Origin: Methylococcaceae bacterium
Lineage (GTDB): Bacteria; Pseudomonadota; Gammaproteobacteria; Methylococcales; Methylomonadaceae
Direction of reading: 5' to 3'
Length of the DNA stretch: 51,508 nt
NCBI GenBank assembly: GCA_021647585.1
Contig: JAKIUK010000025.1
Coordinates: 1-51,508, forward strand
Shown here: one piece after another, positions 1-8,431 of the stretch
Numbering within the stretch: position 1 is the first letter of the stretch
How the letters are laid out: each line of letters starts with the position of its first letter
Program-made: the position numbers and the translations under genes
Notes under the pieces: generated by a model
The model's database searches: none
What the model saw: the letters and a program-made list of their open reading frames with translations, nothing else
What the model was told of the DNA's origin: nothing

Positions 1-746
1 TTGTTGGCAAGGGCCAGTGCCCTATTGTTGATACCTGGTGGCAAACAGAAACAGGTAGTATTCTGATTACACCATTACCTGGTGCTACGGATTTAAAACC
101 CGGATCAGCTACCCTACCCTTTTTTGGTGTTAAACCATACATTATTGATAACGAAGGCAAGGTATTACAAGGAGAAGCTGAAGGTATTCTGGTTTTCGAT
201 CATCCATGGCCTTCTCAATCACGTACTATTTATGGTGATCACCAACGTTTTATTGATACCTATTTCTCCACTTACCCTGGTTTTTATTTTGCTGGTGATG
301 GCGCACGCCGCGATAAAGATGGCTATTACTGGATTACTGGACGTGTCGATGATGTGATCAATGTATCTGGTCACCGAATGGGAACGGCAGAAGTAGAAAG
401 CGCTCTGGTTCTTAATAAACATGTCGCTGAAGCTGCTGTCGTTGGATATCCACATGATATTAAAGGCCAGGGAATCTATGCTTACGTGACCTTGAACATT
501 GGGGTTGAAGCGACAGATGAACTAAAAAAAGAATTGATAAAATTAGTTCGCAAGGAAATAGGTCCTATTGCCTCACCTGATGTTATTCAATGGGCACCCG
601 ATCTGCCAAAAACGCGTTCCGGCAAGATTATGCGTCGTATTTTACGGAAAATTGCTGCCAATGAAATTGATAATTTAGGTGATACATCAACCTTGGCTGA
701 CCCTTCCGTAGTCGAAGATATCATCGCCAACCGGGCTAATCAATAG
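1..746 (+). CDS. acs: Acetyl-CoA synthetase, C-terminal part (5' end outside window)
   Basis: This is the 3' part of an acetate--CoA ligase (AMP-forming), which activates acetate to acetyl-CoA through acetyl-AMP. The reading frame is open from base 3 to the stop at 744-746, about 247 residues against roughly 650 in the family. The visible motifs are typical: WWQTETG in the adenylation core, YFAGDGARRDKDGYYWITGR with the conserved Asp and Arg, VINVSGHRMGTAEVE opening the mobile C-terminal lid, and PKTRSGKIMRR, whose lysine is the catalytic and regulatory acetylation site. The start and first domain lie upstream of the window, so operon context is unknown. No clear terminator follows, and 747-852 holds nothing recognisable. 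Confidence 0.95.
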   Translation, partial: VGKGQCPIVDTWWQTETGSILITPLPGATDLKPGSATLPFFGVKPYIIDNEGKVLQGEAEGILVFDHPWPSQSRTIYGDHQRFIDTYFSTYPGFYFAGDGARRDKDGYYWITGRVDDVINVSGHRMGTAEVESALVLNKHVAEAAVVGYPHDIKGQGIYAYVTLNIGVEATDELKKELIKLVRKEIGPIASPDVIQWAPDLPKTRSGKIMRRILRKIAANEIDNLGDTSTLADPSVVEDIIANRANQ

Positions 747-852
747 CCGCGCAAAACAGTTGTGTATCTTAAGGTATCGAACATAAAACCTCATAGAAAC
801 ATAGAATTGACAGCAATGCAGTGGGTAGCGAGGATAACCACTCGAGCAGGAA

Positions 853-3153
853 ATGCAGGATGCATTCCACCTGCTTGCCTGTACCCATCATCACTCCAAC
901 CCCAGAATCCCTATGTATGAGCGGTTTTTGAAACGGAAACAACGGCGCCAGACGCAGAAAGAACGGACAGAACAGCTACGCAAAGTCGAGGAAGAGAAGA
1001 TAGAGCAGCATCGACTTGCCGCAGAAGCGCAACAAGAAAAACACCGTTTGCTCCAAGAACAAAAGGCGGAAGCCATGCTGCAAGCCGTCAACGAGTCAGC
1101 CCGTCATGTCCGCAATTTCTACATCACCTTCTTGATGCTGGGACTGTATATCTCGGTTATCGTCTGGTCCACTACCGATGAGATGCTGCTCAGAATCAGC
1201 CCGGTCACCCTGCCGCTGCTGAACCTCAAATTACCGATCAAGGGATTCTATGCCTTCGCCCCCTATCTCTTCCTGCTGACCCATTTCAACTTGCTACTTC
1301 AGCTTTATCTGCTGTCTGACAAGCTGCACTGCCTGAACAAAACGCTCAAAGATTTACCTGAACAGTCTCTACGAGAGCACTTTCAATCCAGGTTGTTTCC
1401 ATTCCCGTTCACCCAGCTGCTTGCCGTTGACCATAGCAGCAGGCTGGGACGTAGCTTATTAGCACTGATGGTATGGATTCTCATCCTGATTCTGCCACCA
1501 CTGATCCTGCTGCAACTTCAACTGGGGTTTCTGCCTTTTCACGACCAAAACATACTTTTCTGGCAGCGATTCGCCGTCGGGACCGATCTGCTGTTGCTAT
1601 GGCTGTTCTGGCCACTAATTCGTAGTACCGACTCAAGACTCCTAAGCTGGTATCGACAGGCCAGCGAAATAGCAATTATACTCCGCTGGATTCGTACTCG
1701 CTGCTCAAAAAACAGTGGAACAGCCTCCTCACCCATACGATGTATGGGCTGGCCTTATATGGAAGCCTGGTCTCTGAGCTTGTTGAGCGTTGTCTTACTA
1801 GTCTTCTCCTGGGGCTTGGCGACCATGCCCGGCGAAGCGAAGGAACAACAACCATGGGCAGACTGGCTTCCGCAATCATGGTGGTTGTTAAAGGCAGAAA
1901 ATCAACGGACTACGCGTATACCTCCCATCAGGATACTGGAAGATGAACTAAAATGGACGGTATACCTTTTCGATGACTATGAAGCGCCTTTTCATCGTAG
2001 TCTGAAGCTTTCTGAAAAACTGCTGATCAGCAATCAAATCACACCCGCTGAAGAACAAGCTCTGTACTCAGGCGACGAAAATGACCGTAAAAAAGCCCTA
2101 AAAAACACGAAGGGCTTGAATCTGAAAGGTCGTGACTTGCAGTTCGCTAACTTTCAGGACGCAGTACTTTCCAAAGCCGATTTGAGGGATACCAAGCTTC
2201 AGGGTGCGAATTTGAGTGAGGCCAATCTCCAAGGTACGAACTTGAGTGAGGCCAAGCTTCAGGGCGCGGTTTTGTACAAAGCCAACCTCCAGAGCGCGAA
2301 TTTGAGATGGACCAAGCTCCAAAACGCGGATTTGAGTAGGGGCAATCTCCAGGGCGCGGTTTTGAGAGGGGCCAATCTCCAGAATGCGAATTTGAGAAGT
2401 GCCAAGCTCCAGGGTGCGGTTTTGAGAGAGGCCAATCTCCAGAACGCGGATTTGAGATGGACCAAGCTCCAGGGCATGGATTTGATAGGGGCCAAGCTCC
2501 AGAACGCAGTTTTGAGCATGGCCGAGCTCCAGGGCGTGGATTTGAGAGGGGCCAATCTCCAAAACGCGGTTTTGAGCGGTGCCAATCTCCAGGGTGCGGA
2601 TTTAAGAGAGGCCAATCTCCAGGACGCGGATTTGAGCGCGACAAAGCTTTCTTTGACCAATCTCATGAGAGTAACAACTGGACCATTTTCCCAGAAGATG
2701 TATCAGGACCTGAGGAAATCACTTGCCCAAACGATTTCAGATGATAAATTGAACAAGTTGGTCTTAAAAATGATCGAATGGAGCTTAGAAAAAAATCCCA
2801 TCGTAAAGGACGCCGAAGGTAAGAATATACGAGTTGATGATAACCCGGAAAGTCATTCGAGGAAATTGCTGCTAAAGTCCGATAAGCTAAAGCCTGCAGC
2901 ATCCGAACAGGCATATCTGAATGACCTCAAAGCGTTTCTCGCCAATTTGGCATGTCAGGACCAATGGATCGCAAAACGCATCGTCCTTTCCAGGACAAAC
3001 AAACAGGACCACTCCTGTCAAGAAACAAAGACCATCGCCAGCAGCCTGCTTGAACAAAAAAACAACGACAAGGATCAATGCCCCGGCTTGGCCGAATTAG
3101 ATGATGATTTACTCAGGGGGTTGAAGGAAGTTTCCCATACACAATGCGATTGA
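853..3153 (+). CDS. Membrane-anchored pentapeptide-repeat protein
   Basis: A 766-residue protein of unknown function. A charged, Gln/Glu/Arg-rich probable coiled coil (about residues 22-80) is followed by hydrophobic segments (near 90-107, 130-155, 205-225, 235-255 and 300-325). Then come about 18 ten-residue units of the form A(N/D)LxxAxLQx (about 425-600), which should form a right-handed beta-helix, and a C-terminal tail of about 165 residues with several Cys. Pentapeptide proteins vary widely in role, so no biochemical function is claimed. The start is uncertain. ATG 853 has AGGA almost touching it. ATG 913 (MYERFLKRKQ) begins the convincing protein sequence but has no clear ribosome binding site. 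The gene looks more G+C-rich than its neighbours by eye, which suggests transfer. It stands alone between acs and a pseudogene. Confidence 0.85.
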   Translation: MQDAFHLLACTHHHSNPRIPMYERFLKRKQRRQTQKERTEQLRKVEEEKIEQHRLAAEAQQEKHRLLQEQKAEAMLQAVNESARHVRNFYITFLMLGLYISVIVWSTTDEMLLRISPVTLPLLNLKLPIKGFYAFAPYLFLLTHFNLLLQLYLLSDKLHCLNKTLKDLPEQSLREHFQSRLFPFPFTQLLAVDHSSRLGRSLLALMVWILILILPPLILLQLQLGFLPFHDQNILFWQRFAVGTDLLLLWLFWPLIRSTDSRLLSWYRQASEIAIILRWIRTRCSKNSGTASSPIRCMGWPYMEAWSLSLLSVVLLVFSWGLATMPGEAKEQQPWADWLPQSWWLLKAENQRTTRIPPIRILEDELKWTVYLFDDYEAPFHRSLKLSEKLLISNQITPAEEQALYSGDENDRKKALKNTKGLNLKGRDLQFANFQDAVLSKADLRDTKLQGANLSEANLQGTNLSEAKLQGAVLYKANLQSANLRWTKLQNADLSRGNLQGAVLRGANLQNANLRSAKLQGAVLREANLQNADLRWTKLQGMDLIGAKLQNAVLSMAELQGVDLRGANLQNAVLSGANLQGADLREANLQDADLSATKLSLTNLMRVTTGPFSQKMYQDLRKSLAQTISDDKLNKLVLKMIEWSLEKNPIVKDAEGKNIRVDDNPESHSRKLLLKSDKLKPAASEQAYLNDLKAFLANLACQDQWIAKRIVLSRTNKQDHSCQETKTIASSLLEQKNNDKDQCPGLAELDDDLLRGLKEVSHTQCD
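2131..2640 (+). repeat. 30-bp tandem repeat encoding pentapeptide repeats
   Basis: About 17 head-to-tail units of 30 bp, each close to GCCAATCTCCAGGGCGCGGA plus a ttgagAGgg-type end, encode paired pentapeptides. Several neighbouring units are nearly identical in DNA, not only in protein. This points to recent expansion or homogenisation by slippage or recombination. The period is a multiple of three, so long meaningless open frames appear on the opposite strand. Confidence 0.9.
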
Positions 3154-3160
3154 TGATCGC

Positions 3161-3179
3161 CCTCCAGAAGCGCTGGAGG
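3161..3179 (+). terminator. Possible terminator hairpin after the pentapeptide gene
   Basis: CCTCCAG-aagcg-CTGGAGG forms a perfect 7-bp stem eight bases after the stop at 3153. No T-run follows, so it may be a weak or Rho-assisted terminator, or a small palindromic repeat. Confidence 0.4.
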
Positions 3180-3399
3180 CTGATTGTGTCATGATTATTC
3201 GCTCAGCAGCCCGTCGGCAGTTTCCCCATGCTTCCATTTTTTCCTTTTGATAACCGGGATAACCAGGAGCACTCATTATTGCCCCCAATTATTTTACCAG
3301 GATGTTAGCGGTAATTTGTTGGTTTTTACTCCTCAACCCAAGCTAAAAGCTACAGCACCCTGCTTTTATTTACCGAATCATCTGCCGATCAATCATCAG

Positions 3400-3958
3400 C
3401 TAGTCTGTTATTCCAATCATGACAGGATAAAATAACTGCTGCCCACTTTTTTTAAATTCAGCAATAATTTTCTGGCCTTGCTCACTGACTACAAAGTCGA
3501 TGTGTTTCTTGGCTAAGTCGTACTTAACATGTGGATGTTTATCTAGGTTAACTGCCATTACATGATAAGGGTTAAATAATGCTGAATCACCTTCAAAATT
3601 AATCGTTAAACCTAGAACAATCAGTTGAGCACGAATTTTGTGGAAAATCTGGGCGAAAAAGACAAAAAATAGTGCGTAGATAATGGCCATAGTCCTTATC
3701 AAGCGCTATTCTGCAGAATTTTTCGTTCAGATTTCTTCACAAAATCGTGAAGCGGTTTCATCTCACCAAACGGGTGACAGGTAAAAGCTTTCGATACAAT
3801 TAATATACAACAAGTTACGTACAAACCTAGCGGTCAACTGATTTTTCTAGGTTAAAGAGATCTTGTTTTTAAAAGCAATCTGAGTACCACAGTCCGTCAA
3901 TGTATACCTCTGTTTATCATCGGCAACTCTTAAAATAGCGGCCATACCCTGACCGGCA
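3400..3958 (-). pseudogene. Tungstate-binding protein (tupA-like) fragment, disrupted
   Basis: The reverse strand carries two blocks closely matching the intact tupA-like gene at 23016-23837. One is the C-terminal block (about 3421-3610; NFEGD..LFNPYHVMAVN, KYDLAKKHIDFVVSEQGQK). The other is the preceding block (3852-3958), matching the DNA around 23218-23330. They are separated by a 241-bp element. Homology stops abruptly near 3958, so everything N-terminal of the Ala-Gly-Gln-Gly region is missing. The fragment has no signal peptide or substrate-binding core and cannot be functional. It most likely began as a duplicate of the downstream gene, or both came from an ancestral duplication. The remaining C-terminal protein identity is high, so decay is not ancient. 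Confidence 0.85.
3611..3851. mobile_element. 241-bp TIR element (MITE or internally deleted IS) with 5-bp TSD
   Basis: The left end CCTAGAACAATCAGTTGA and the reverse complement of the right end, CCTAGAAAAATCAGTTGA, agree at 17 of 18 positions. The element is flanked by TTAAA at 3606-3610 and 3852-3856, a direct target duplication. Removing the element plus one TTAAA recreates the frame K-N-K-I-S-L-T-I-N-F-E-G, matching NKISLKINFEG of the intact tupA-like copy. No transposase is complete inside; one short hydrophobic reading frame runs to the left end on the minus strand. The IS family was not identified. Confidence 0.85.
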
Positions 3959-4299
3959 GAGAAAAATTAGGGGTCTACTATAGAATTACGATTTCTTAAC
4001 AAGAACGCCAGATATTCACAGTTCGGGACCTGAATATACAACTTCTTTAACTTCAAAAATAATGGATTGTACACACCATTTTGCAGCGAAGCGATGAGCA
4101 GAAATAAAGTAAAACCTGACAACTTTCAAGTTTTTTTATAACTTGGCAATCAACTTGCCTTTATTCTTCTAATGCCTTGTTCATATTGTTGAGAGAAGAA
4201 CATTGTTGTGTGTAGTCCTGACCTTGAACTCAGAAAGTTATTTTAACGTTATTCTGCTAAAAGTATAAGTCATATCATCATGGATAACATATAAAGAAA
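3959..4299. other. Gene-free stretch downstream of ureG
   Basis: No convincing coding sequence is seen on either strand. The stretch begins exactly where tupA homology is lost, with a phrase (ATTAGGGGTCTACTATAG) that could be the end of another mobile element, but no partner repeat was found. It contains small AT-rich palindromes and no clear terminator for the urease operon, which ends at 4300. Confidence 0.5.
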
Positions 4300-4938
4300 C
4301 TAAACTGCCACATCGGCTCCGTCTGTGGTTTGTAACATACCCTGTTTAATTATAAAATCTTCCACACTGTTAAGCCCTTCCCCTGTTTTCAAATTACTAA
4401 AAACATAAGACCTCTCTCCCCTCATTTTTTTTGCATCACGATCCATCACATCAAGAGATGCTCCTACATAAGGTGCCAAATCTATTTTATTAATCACTAA
4501 CAAATCAGAACGTGTGATGCCAGGTCCTCCTTTACGTGGAATTTTATCTCCCGCAGAAACATCAATCACATAAATAGTTAAATCCGCTAATTCTGGACTG
4601 AATGTTGCACTTAGATTATCCCCTCCACTTTCCACTAAGATAAAATCTAAACCATCAAAACGTTCGCATAATTCATCGACTGCTGCCAGATTCATAGAGG
4701 CATCTTCACGAATTGCTGTATGCGGACAACCGCCTGTTTCCACACCGATGATGCGTTCTTCTGCCAAGGCTTCATTACGAATCAGAAACTCTTGGTCTTC
4801 ACGGGTATAAATATCATTGGTTACCACAGCAATCTGGAAATTATCCCGCATACGTTTACATAGAGCTTCCACTAATGCTGTTTTACCAGACCCGACAGGG
4901 CCGCCAATTCCTATTCTTAATACTTGTTTTTTAGACAT
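4300..4938 (-). CDS. ureG: Urease accessory GTPase UreG
   Basis: UreG is the SIMIBI-class GTPase that supplies nickel and couples GTP hydrolysis to metallocentre assembly in the UreD-UreF-UreG-apourease complex. The 212-residue protein has the P-loop GGPVGSGKT (13-20) and the nickel-binding Cys-Pro-His motif at 71-73 (ETGGCPHTAIREDA). It also has the NKxD guanine motif (VINKIDLA) and normal family length. ATG 4938 (MSKKQVLRIGIGG) is preferred over an upstream in-frame start because it matches the family N-terminus and lies 10 bp after the ureF stop. It is the last gene of the urt-ure block. Confidence 0.97.
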   Translation of the reverse strand: MSKKQVLRIGIGGPVGSGKTALVEALCKRMRDNFQIAVVTNDIYTREDQEFLIRNEALAEERIIGVETGGCPHTAIREDASMNLAAVDELCERFDGLDFILVESGGDNLSATFSPELADLTIYVIDVSAGDKIPRKGGPGITRSDLLVINKIDLAPYVGASLDVMDRDAKKMRGERSYVFSNLKTGEGLNSVEDFIIKQGMLQTTDGADVAV

Positions 4939-4948
4939 CACTTTTTCT

Positions 4949-5623
4949 CTATGAACGAAACAATCTTGAATATTGCATTTCATGCCGACTACTGGCCATT
5001 GCCAGGCCAAAAACACTACCACCAATATCATCATCCATCAACTTAAGTCCCTGCGTTAATAAATCGGGAATTTTTTTCGATAAATCATATGTTAACCGCT
5101 GCCCGGCGACTTGTCCTAGAGGTACCAGTTTGACTGCACAGAGTATTTGATTTTCCAGCCAACTCCATAAAAACCCTGCCAAGGCAGCATGTTTGGGTAT
5201 TTCCCATTTTACCGCTGCCAAAGCATACATTGAGGCCTGAGTAGTATTGGGCTTACGTCGCCAGACAGTTGCCTGTTCAAATTCCATATCAGACAATAGT
5301 CGGGCCAGTGCTTGCCCAATTAATCTATCTTCTGCTCGTAACTCTGATGTTTCACGATAAGCAAGTAGGGTTGAACTCCACTTATCGACCCTCTCAACAT
5401 CTTGTTGTTCCCAGGCGTCGTATAACCGAGAAATTATCGGTAAATCTACCTTTGATAAACAATTTTCTAGTACCCCGGATATCCACTCGCTGGCTTCTTC
5501 AGAGTTTGTCACCCAGCCATCTTCAACTGCATGTTCAAATCCTTGCGAGTAGCAATACATACCTATGGGTAGATTAGGGCTCACTAATTGCAGCAAGCGC
5601 ATGAGTGCCAAGTCAGTGATCAT
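4949..5623 (-). CDS. ureF: Urease accessory protein UreF
   Basis: UreF bridges UreD and UreG in the urease activation complex and acts on the UreG GTPase. The 224-residue protein starts MITDLALMRLLQLVSPNLPI and has the family signature PIGMYCYSQGFEHAV near the N-terminus. It is mostly helical, with the C-terminal block GLAMASSRHEMQYSRLFRS ending in the typical region. The start at 5623 overlaps the ureE stop by 11 bases, implying translational coupling. An upstream in-frame start reads through ureE and is rejected. Confidence 0.95.
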   Translation of the reverse strand: MITDLALMRLLQLVSPNLPIGMYCYSQGFEHAVEDGWVTNSEEASEWISGVLENCLSKVDLPIISRLYDAWEQQDVERVDKWSSTLLAYRETSELRAEDRLIGQALARLLSDMEFEQATVWRRKPNTTQASMYALAAVKWEIPKHAALAGFLWSWLENQILCAVKLVPLGQVAGQRLTYDLSKKIPDLLTQGLKLMDDDIGGSVFGLAMASSRHEMQYSRLFRS

Positions 5624-6044
5624 GGCTGTGATAAGCGCCTGCCTCAGGCTCAAATGGCAACATTTCATGTGAAACCACCATCCCCAAACCTTCCAACATA
5701 TGGTCCAGGACATGGTCGGAAAGATAACGTAATTCAGCCTCTAAAATCTGTAATGGCACATGACGGTTTCCCAGATGATAACAAGCTCTAGAAAATTTCA
5801 AGGCGTCATTACTGCGCATAACAGAAACAGATTCTGCTGCTGCTTTAACCTGCACCTTAAAACCTTCAGAACCTGTTAAAACAATTCCAGAACGCAGTAT
5901 TTGTCCACGCGATAAAAATAGCCCCACCTCCCGGCCACCATCGGTTATAGCCGACAACCGGCATTTCTGACGCAAATCAAAAGGCAAGGTTAAAACATCA
6001 TCAGCTAAAGCGTTTGATGGTGCAATTTCAGTTAATTTCAGCAT
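5613..6044 (-). CDS. ureE: Urease nickel metallochaperone UreE
   Basis: UreE binds nickel and hands it to UreG for insertion into urease. The 143-residue protein has the N-terminal peptide-binding fold (FDLRQKCRLSAITDGGREVG) and the metal-binding domain with CYHLGNRHVPLQI. The tail ends EAGAYHSHDH, a short His-containing end compared with the long poly-His tail of Klebsiella UreE. The start lies 2 bp after the ureC stop and has no good ribosome binding site, so it is probably translated by coupling. Confidence 0.96.
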   Translation of the reverse strand: MLKLTEIAPSNALADDVLTLPFDLRQKCRLSAITDGGREVGLFLSRGQILRSGIVLTGSEGFKVQVKAAAESVSVMRSNDALKFSRACYHLGNRHVPLQILEAELRYLSDHVLDHMLEGLGMVVSHEMLPFEPEAGAYHSHDH

Positions 6045-6046
6045 AA

Positions 6047-7750
6047 TTAAAATAAAAAATACCGTTGCGACATGGGAAGAATGTCCGCGGGTTCACACGT
6101 GAGTAAAACGCCATCCGCTCTCACTGTATATAATTGCGGATCAACTTCAATATCCGGTTGATAATAATTATGTATCATATCTTTTTTACCAATATTTCTA
6201 GTATTAGACACAATACCAATTTTTGAATTTAATTTTATCTTTGATGGCAAATCATCTTCCATTGCCACTTTCGGTAATAACAGCATTGAAGTTGCATGAC
6301 AAGCACTGCCATAGGAACCAAACATAGAACGGTAATGCACAGGTTGTGGCGTTGGAATTGAAGCATTAGGGTCACCCATGGGGGCTGCTGCTATCATGCC
6401 TCCTTTTAAAATAAGGCTGGGCTTTACAGCAAAAAAAGCAGGGTCCCATAATACCAGGTCAGCCAACTTTCCTTTTTCAACTGAACCTACCTCATGTGAA
6501 ATTCCATGGCTAATCGCGGGATTTATGGTGTATTTAGCAATATAACGTTTAATTCTAAAATTATCATTCTGACTTGAATCCTCAGGCAGACTTCCCCGTT
6601 GAACTTTCATTTTATGGGCAGTTTGCCAGGTTCGAATAATCACTTCGCCTACCCGTCCCATGGCTTGAGAATCCGAAGCAATCATTGAAAATGCACCCAA
6701 ATCATGCAAAATATCTTCAGCAGCAATAGTCTCTCTGCGTATACGCGACTCTGCAAAAGCCACATCTTCAGCGATGCTCGGATCAAGATGATGACATACC
6801 ATCAACATATCTAAATGTTCATCAACCGTGTTAATCGTATAAGGTCGGGTCGGGTTAGTTGAAGAGGGTAAAACATTGGCAAAGGCACAGGCCTTAATAA
6901 TATCCGGTGCGTGTCCTCCACCCGCTCCTTCTGTATGGTAGGTATGAATGGTGCGATCTTTAAAGGCTGCCAAAGTATCTTCGACAAAACCGGATTCATT
7001 TAAGGTATCCGTATGTATCGCAACTTGTACATCATACCTTTCAGCGACAGATAGGCAGTTATCAATAGAAGCCGGGGTTGTTCCCCAGTCTTCATGCAAC
7101 TTTAAACCCATTGCCCCCGCTCTGACCTGTTCATCCAATGCTGCGGGCAAACTGGCATTACCTTTACCCATCAAACCAAAATTCATTGCAAAAGTATCCA
7201 GAGATTGCAACATGCGATGCAGGTTCCATGGCCCAGGCGTACATGTTGTCGCATTAGTTCCTGTGGCGGGCCCTGTTCCACCACCCAACATGGTTGTCAC
7301 ACCAGACATTAACGCTTCTTCAATTTGCTGCGGACAAATAAAATGAATATGAGCATCAATACCACCGGCAGTTAAAATCTTGCCTTCCCCGGCAATAATT
7401 TCTGTACCCGGCCCGATCACTATATCCACACCCGGTTGAACATCAGGATTACCGGCTTTACCTATAGCAGCAATACGCCCCTCTTTAATACCCACATCCG
7501 CTTTAATAATACCCCAGTGATCTACAATCAAAGCATTGGTAATCACTAGATCCATGGCAACAGTTGAATCACACTGGCTCTGCCCCATGCCATCACGAAT
7601 TACCTTGCCACCACCAAACTTGACCTCATTACCATAAACCGTTCGATCTTCTTCCACTTGAAGAAATAATTCACTGTCAGCCAAACGTACTCGATCACCC
7701 ACTGTTGGTCCAAACATTTCGGCATAAGCCTGCCGACTCATCTTACTCAT
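6047..7750 (-). CDS. ureC: Urease alpha (catalytic) subunit UreC
   Basis: UreC is the catalytic subunit that hydrolyses urea to ammonia and carbamate at a dinuclear nickel site in the cytoplasm. All key residues are present at the standard family numbers in this 567-residue protein. These are His134/His136 (DAHIHF), the carbamylated Lys217 (GLKLHEDWG), His219, His246, His272, the flap Cys319-His320, and Asp360 (ASDSQAMGRVGE). The enzyme is therefore predicted active. The start MSKMSRQAYAEMFGPTVGDR is the family N-terminus, and a second ATG three codons in is an alternative. ureB ends 2 bp upstream. Confidence 0.98.
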   Translation of the reverse strand: MSKMSRQAYAEMFGPTVGDRVRLADSELFLQVEEDRTVYGNEVKFGGGKVIRDGMGQSQCDSTVAMDLVITNALIVDHWGIIKADVGIKEGRIAAIGKAGNPDVQPGVDIVIGPGTEIIAGEGKILTAGGIDAHIHFICPQQIEEALMSGVTTMLGGGTGPATGTNATTCTPGPWNLHRMLQSLDTFAMNFGLMGKGNASLPAALDEQVRAGAMGLKLHEDWGTTPASIDNCLSVAERYDVQVAIHTDTLNESGFVEDTLAAFKDRTIHTYHTEGAGGGHAPDIIKACAFANVLPSSTNPTRPYTINTVDEHLDMLMVCHHLDPSIAEDVAFAESRIRRETIAAEDILHDLGAFSMIASDSQAMGRVGEVIIRTWQTAHKMKVQRGSLPEDSSQNDNFRIKRYIAKYTINPAISHGISHEVGSVEKGKLADLVLWDPAFFAVKPSLILKGGMIAAAPMGDPNASIPTPQPVHYRSMFGSYGSACHATSMLLLPKVAMEDDLPSKIKLNSKIGIVSNTRNIGKKDMIHNYYQPDIEVDPQLYTVRADGVLLTCEPADILPMSQRYFLF

Positions 7751-7752
7751 CC

Positions 7753-8076
7753 TTACCCCTCCAACTCTGTGTCTAGACTACCCATAATGTCCTGACGAAA
7801 TCCGTAAACATGTCGTAATCCTGTATAGGGTACCAATTGTATTTCACGTTCCTGACCGGGTTCAAAACGTATTGCCGTACCGGCAGGGATATCCGGGCGA
7901 TAACCACGCGTTTTATTACGATCAAATTTAAGCGCAGGATTGGTTTCATAAAAATGATAATGAGAACCCACTTGAATAGGTCGATCACCTGAATTAGCAA
8001 CAATCACACGAATTGCCATAAGACCTGCATTCAATTCGATATCACCTTTAGATACTAGAATTTCTCCTGGAATCAT
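7753..8076 (-). CDS. ureB: Urease beta subunit UreB
   Basis: A 107-residue structural subunit of the UreA-UreB-UreC trimer. It starts MIPGEILVSKGDIELNAG and contains the conserved GSHYHFYETNPAL and AGTAIRFEPGQ blocks, at the usual length for separate beta subunits. It is encoded between ureA (9-bp gap) and ureC (2-bp gap). The overlapping reading frame inside this gene is a shadow. Confidence 0.97.
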   Translation of the reverse strand: MIPGEILVSKGDIELNAGLMAIRVIVANSGDRPIQVGSHYHFYETNPALKFDRNKTRGYRPDIPAGTAIRFEPGQEREIQLVPYTGLRHVYGFRQDIMGSLDTELEG

Positions 8077-8085
8077 AAAATACCT

Positions 8086-8388
8086 CTATTCAATTGGGTT
8101 ATGAATGGTGACCAGCTTGGTACCATCCGGGAAAGTTGCCTCTACTTGAACATCAGGAAGCATTTCACATATTCCTTCCATCACATCGTCACGATTCAGC
8201 AATGTGCGACCAAATTCCATTAATTCGGCTACTGTTTGTCCATCTCGCGCACCTTCTAATACAGCCACTGAAATAAAAGCAATGGCTTCAGGATGATTTA
8301 ATTTAAGGCCTCTGGCCTTACGTCTTTCTGCTAGTAATCCAGCAGTAAAAATCAATAATTTATCTTTTTCACGTGGGGTGAGTTGCAT
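8086..8388 (-). CDS. ureA: Urease gamma subunit UreA
   Basis: A 100-residue structural subunit with the canonical start MQLTPREKDKLLIFTAGLLA, the LNHPEAIAFIS segment and the C-terminal FPDGTKLVTIHNPI. Separate ureA, ureB and ureC genes are the usual bacterial arrangement. A 43-bp gap separates it from ureD; no promoter is evident there, so it is probably read from upstream. Confidence 0.97.
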   Translation of the reverse strand: MQLTPREKDKLLIFTAGLLAERRKARGLKLNHPEAIAFISVAVLEGARDGQTVAELMEFGRTLLNRDDVMEGICEMLPDVQVEATFPDGTKLVTIHNPIE

Positions 8389-8431
8389 AATTTACCTTAA
8401 TAAAGATGGAAATAATTAGGTGCTCTTGTTA

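Noticed and set aside
2131..2640. CRISPR array
   Set aside because: The 30-bp units are contiguous and in-frame coding repeats without spacers. No other regularly spaced repeats or cas genes are present.
2098..2666. Three long minus-strand open frames rich in repeated decapeptides
   Set aside because: They are shadows of the 30-bp tandem repeat of the plus-strand pentapeptide gene; a period divisible by three keeps all frames open.
3184..3435. 83-codon plus-strand frame after the pentapeptide gene
   Set aside because: No ribosome binding site or protein-like features, and it runs into the tupA pseudogene on the other strand.
5624..5713. Longer UreF starting at 5713
   Set aside because: The added 30 residues are ureE read in another frame and do not resemble UreF.
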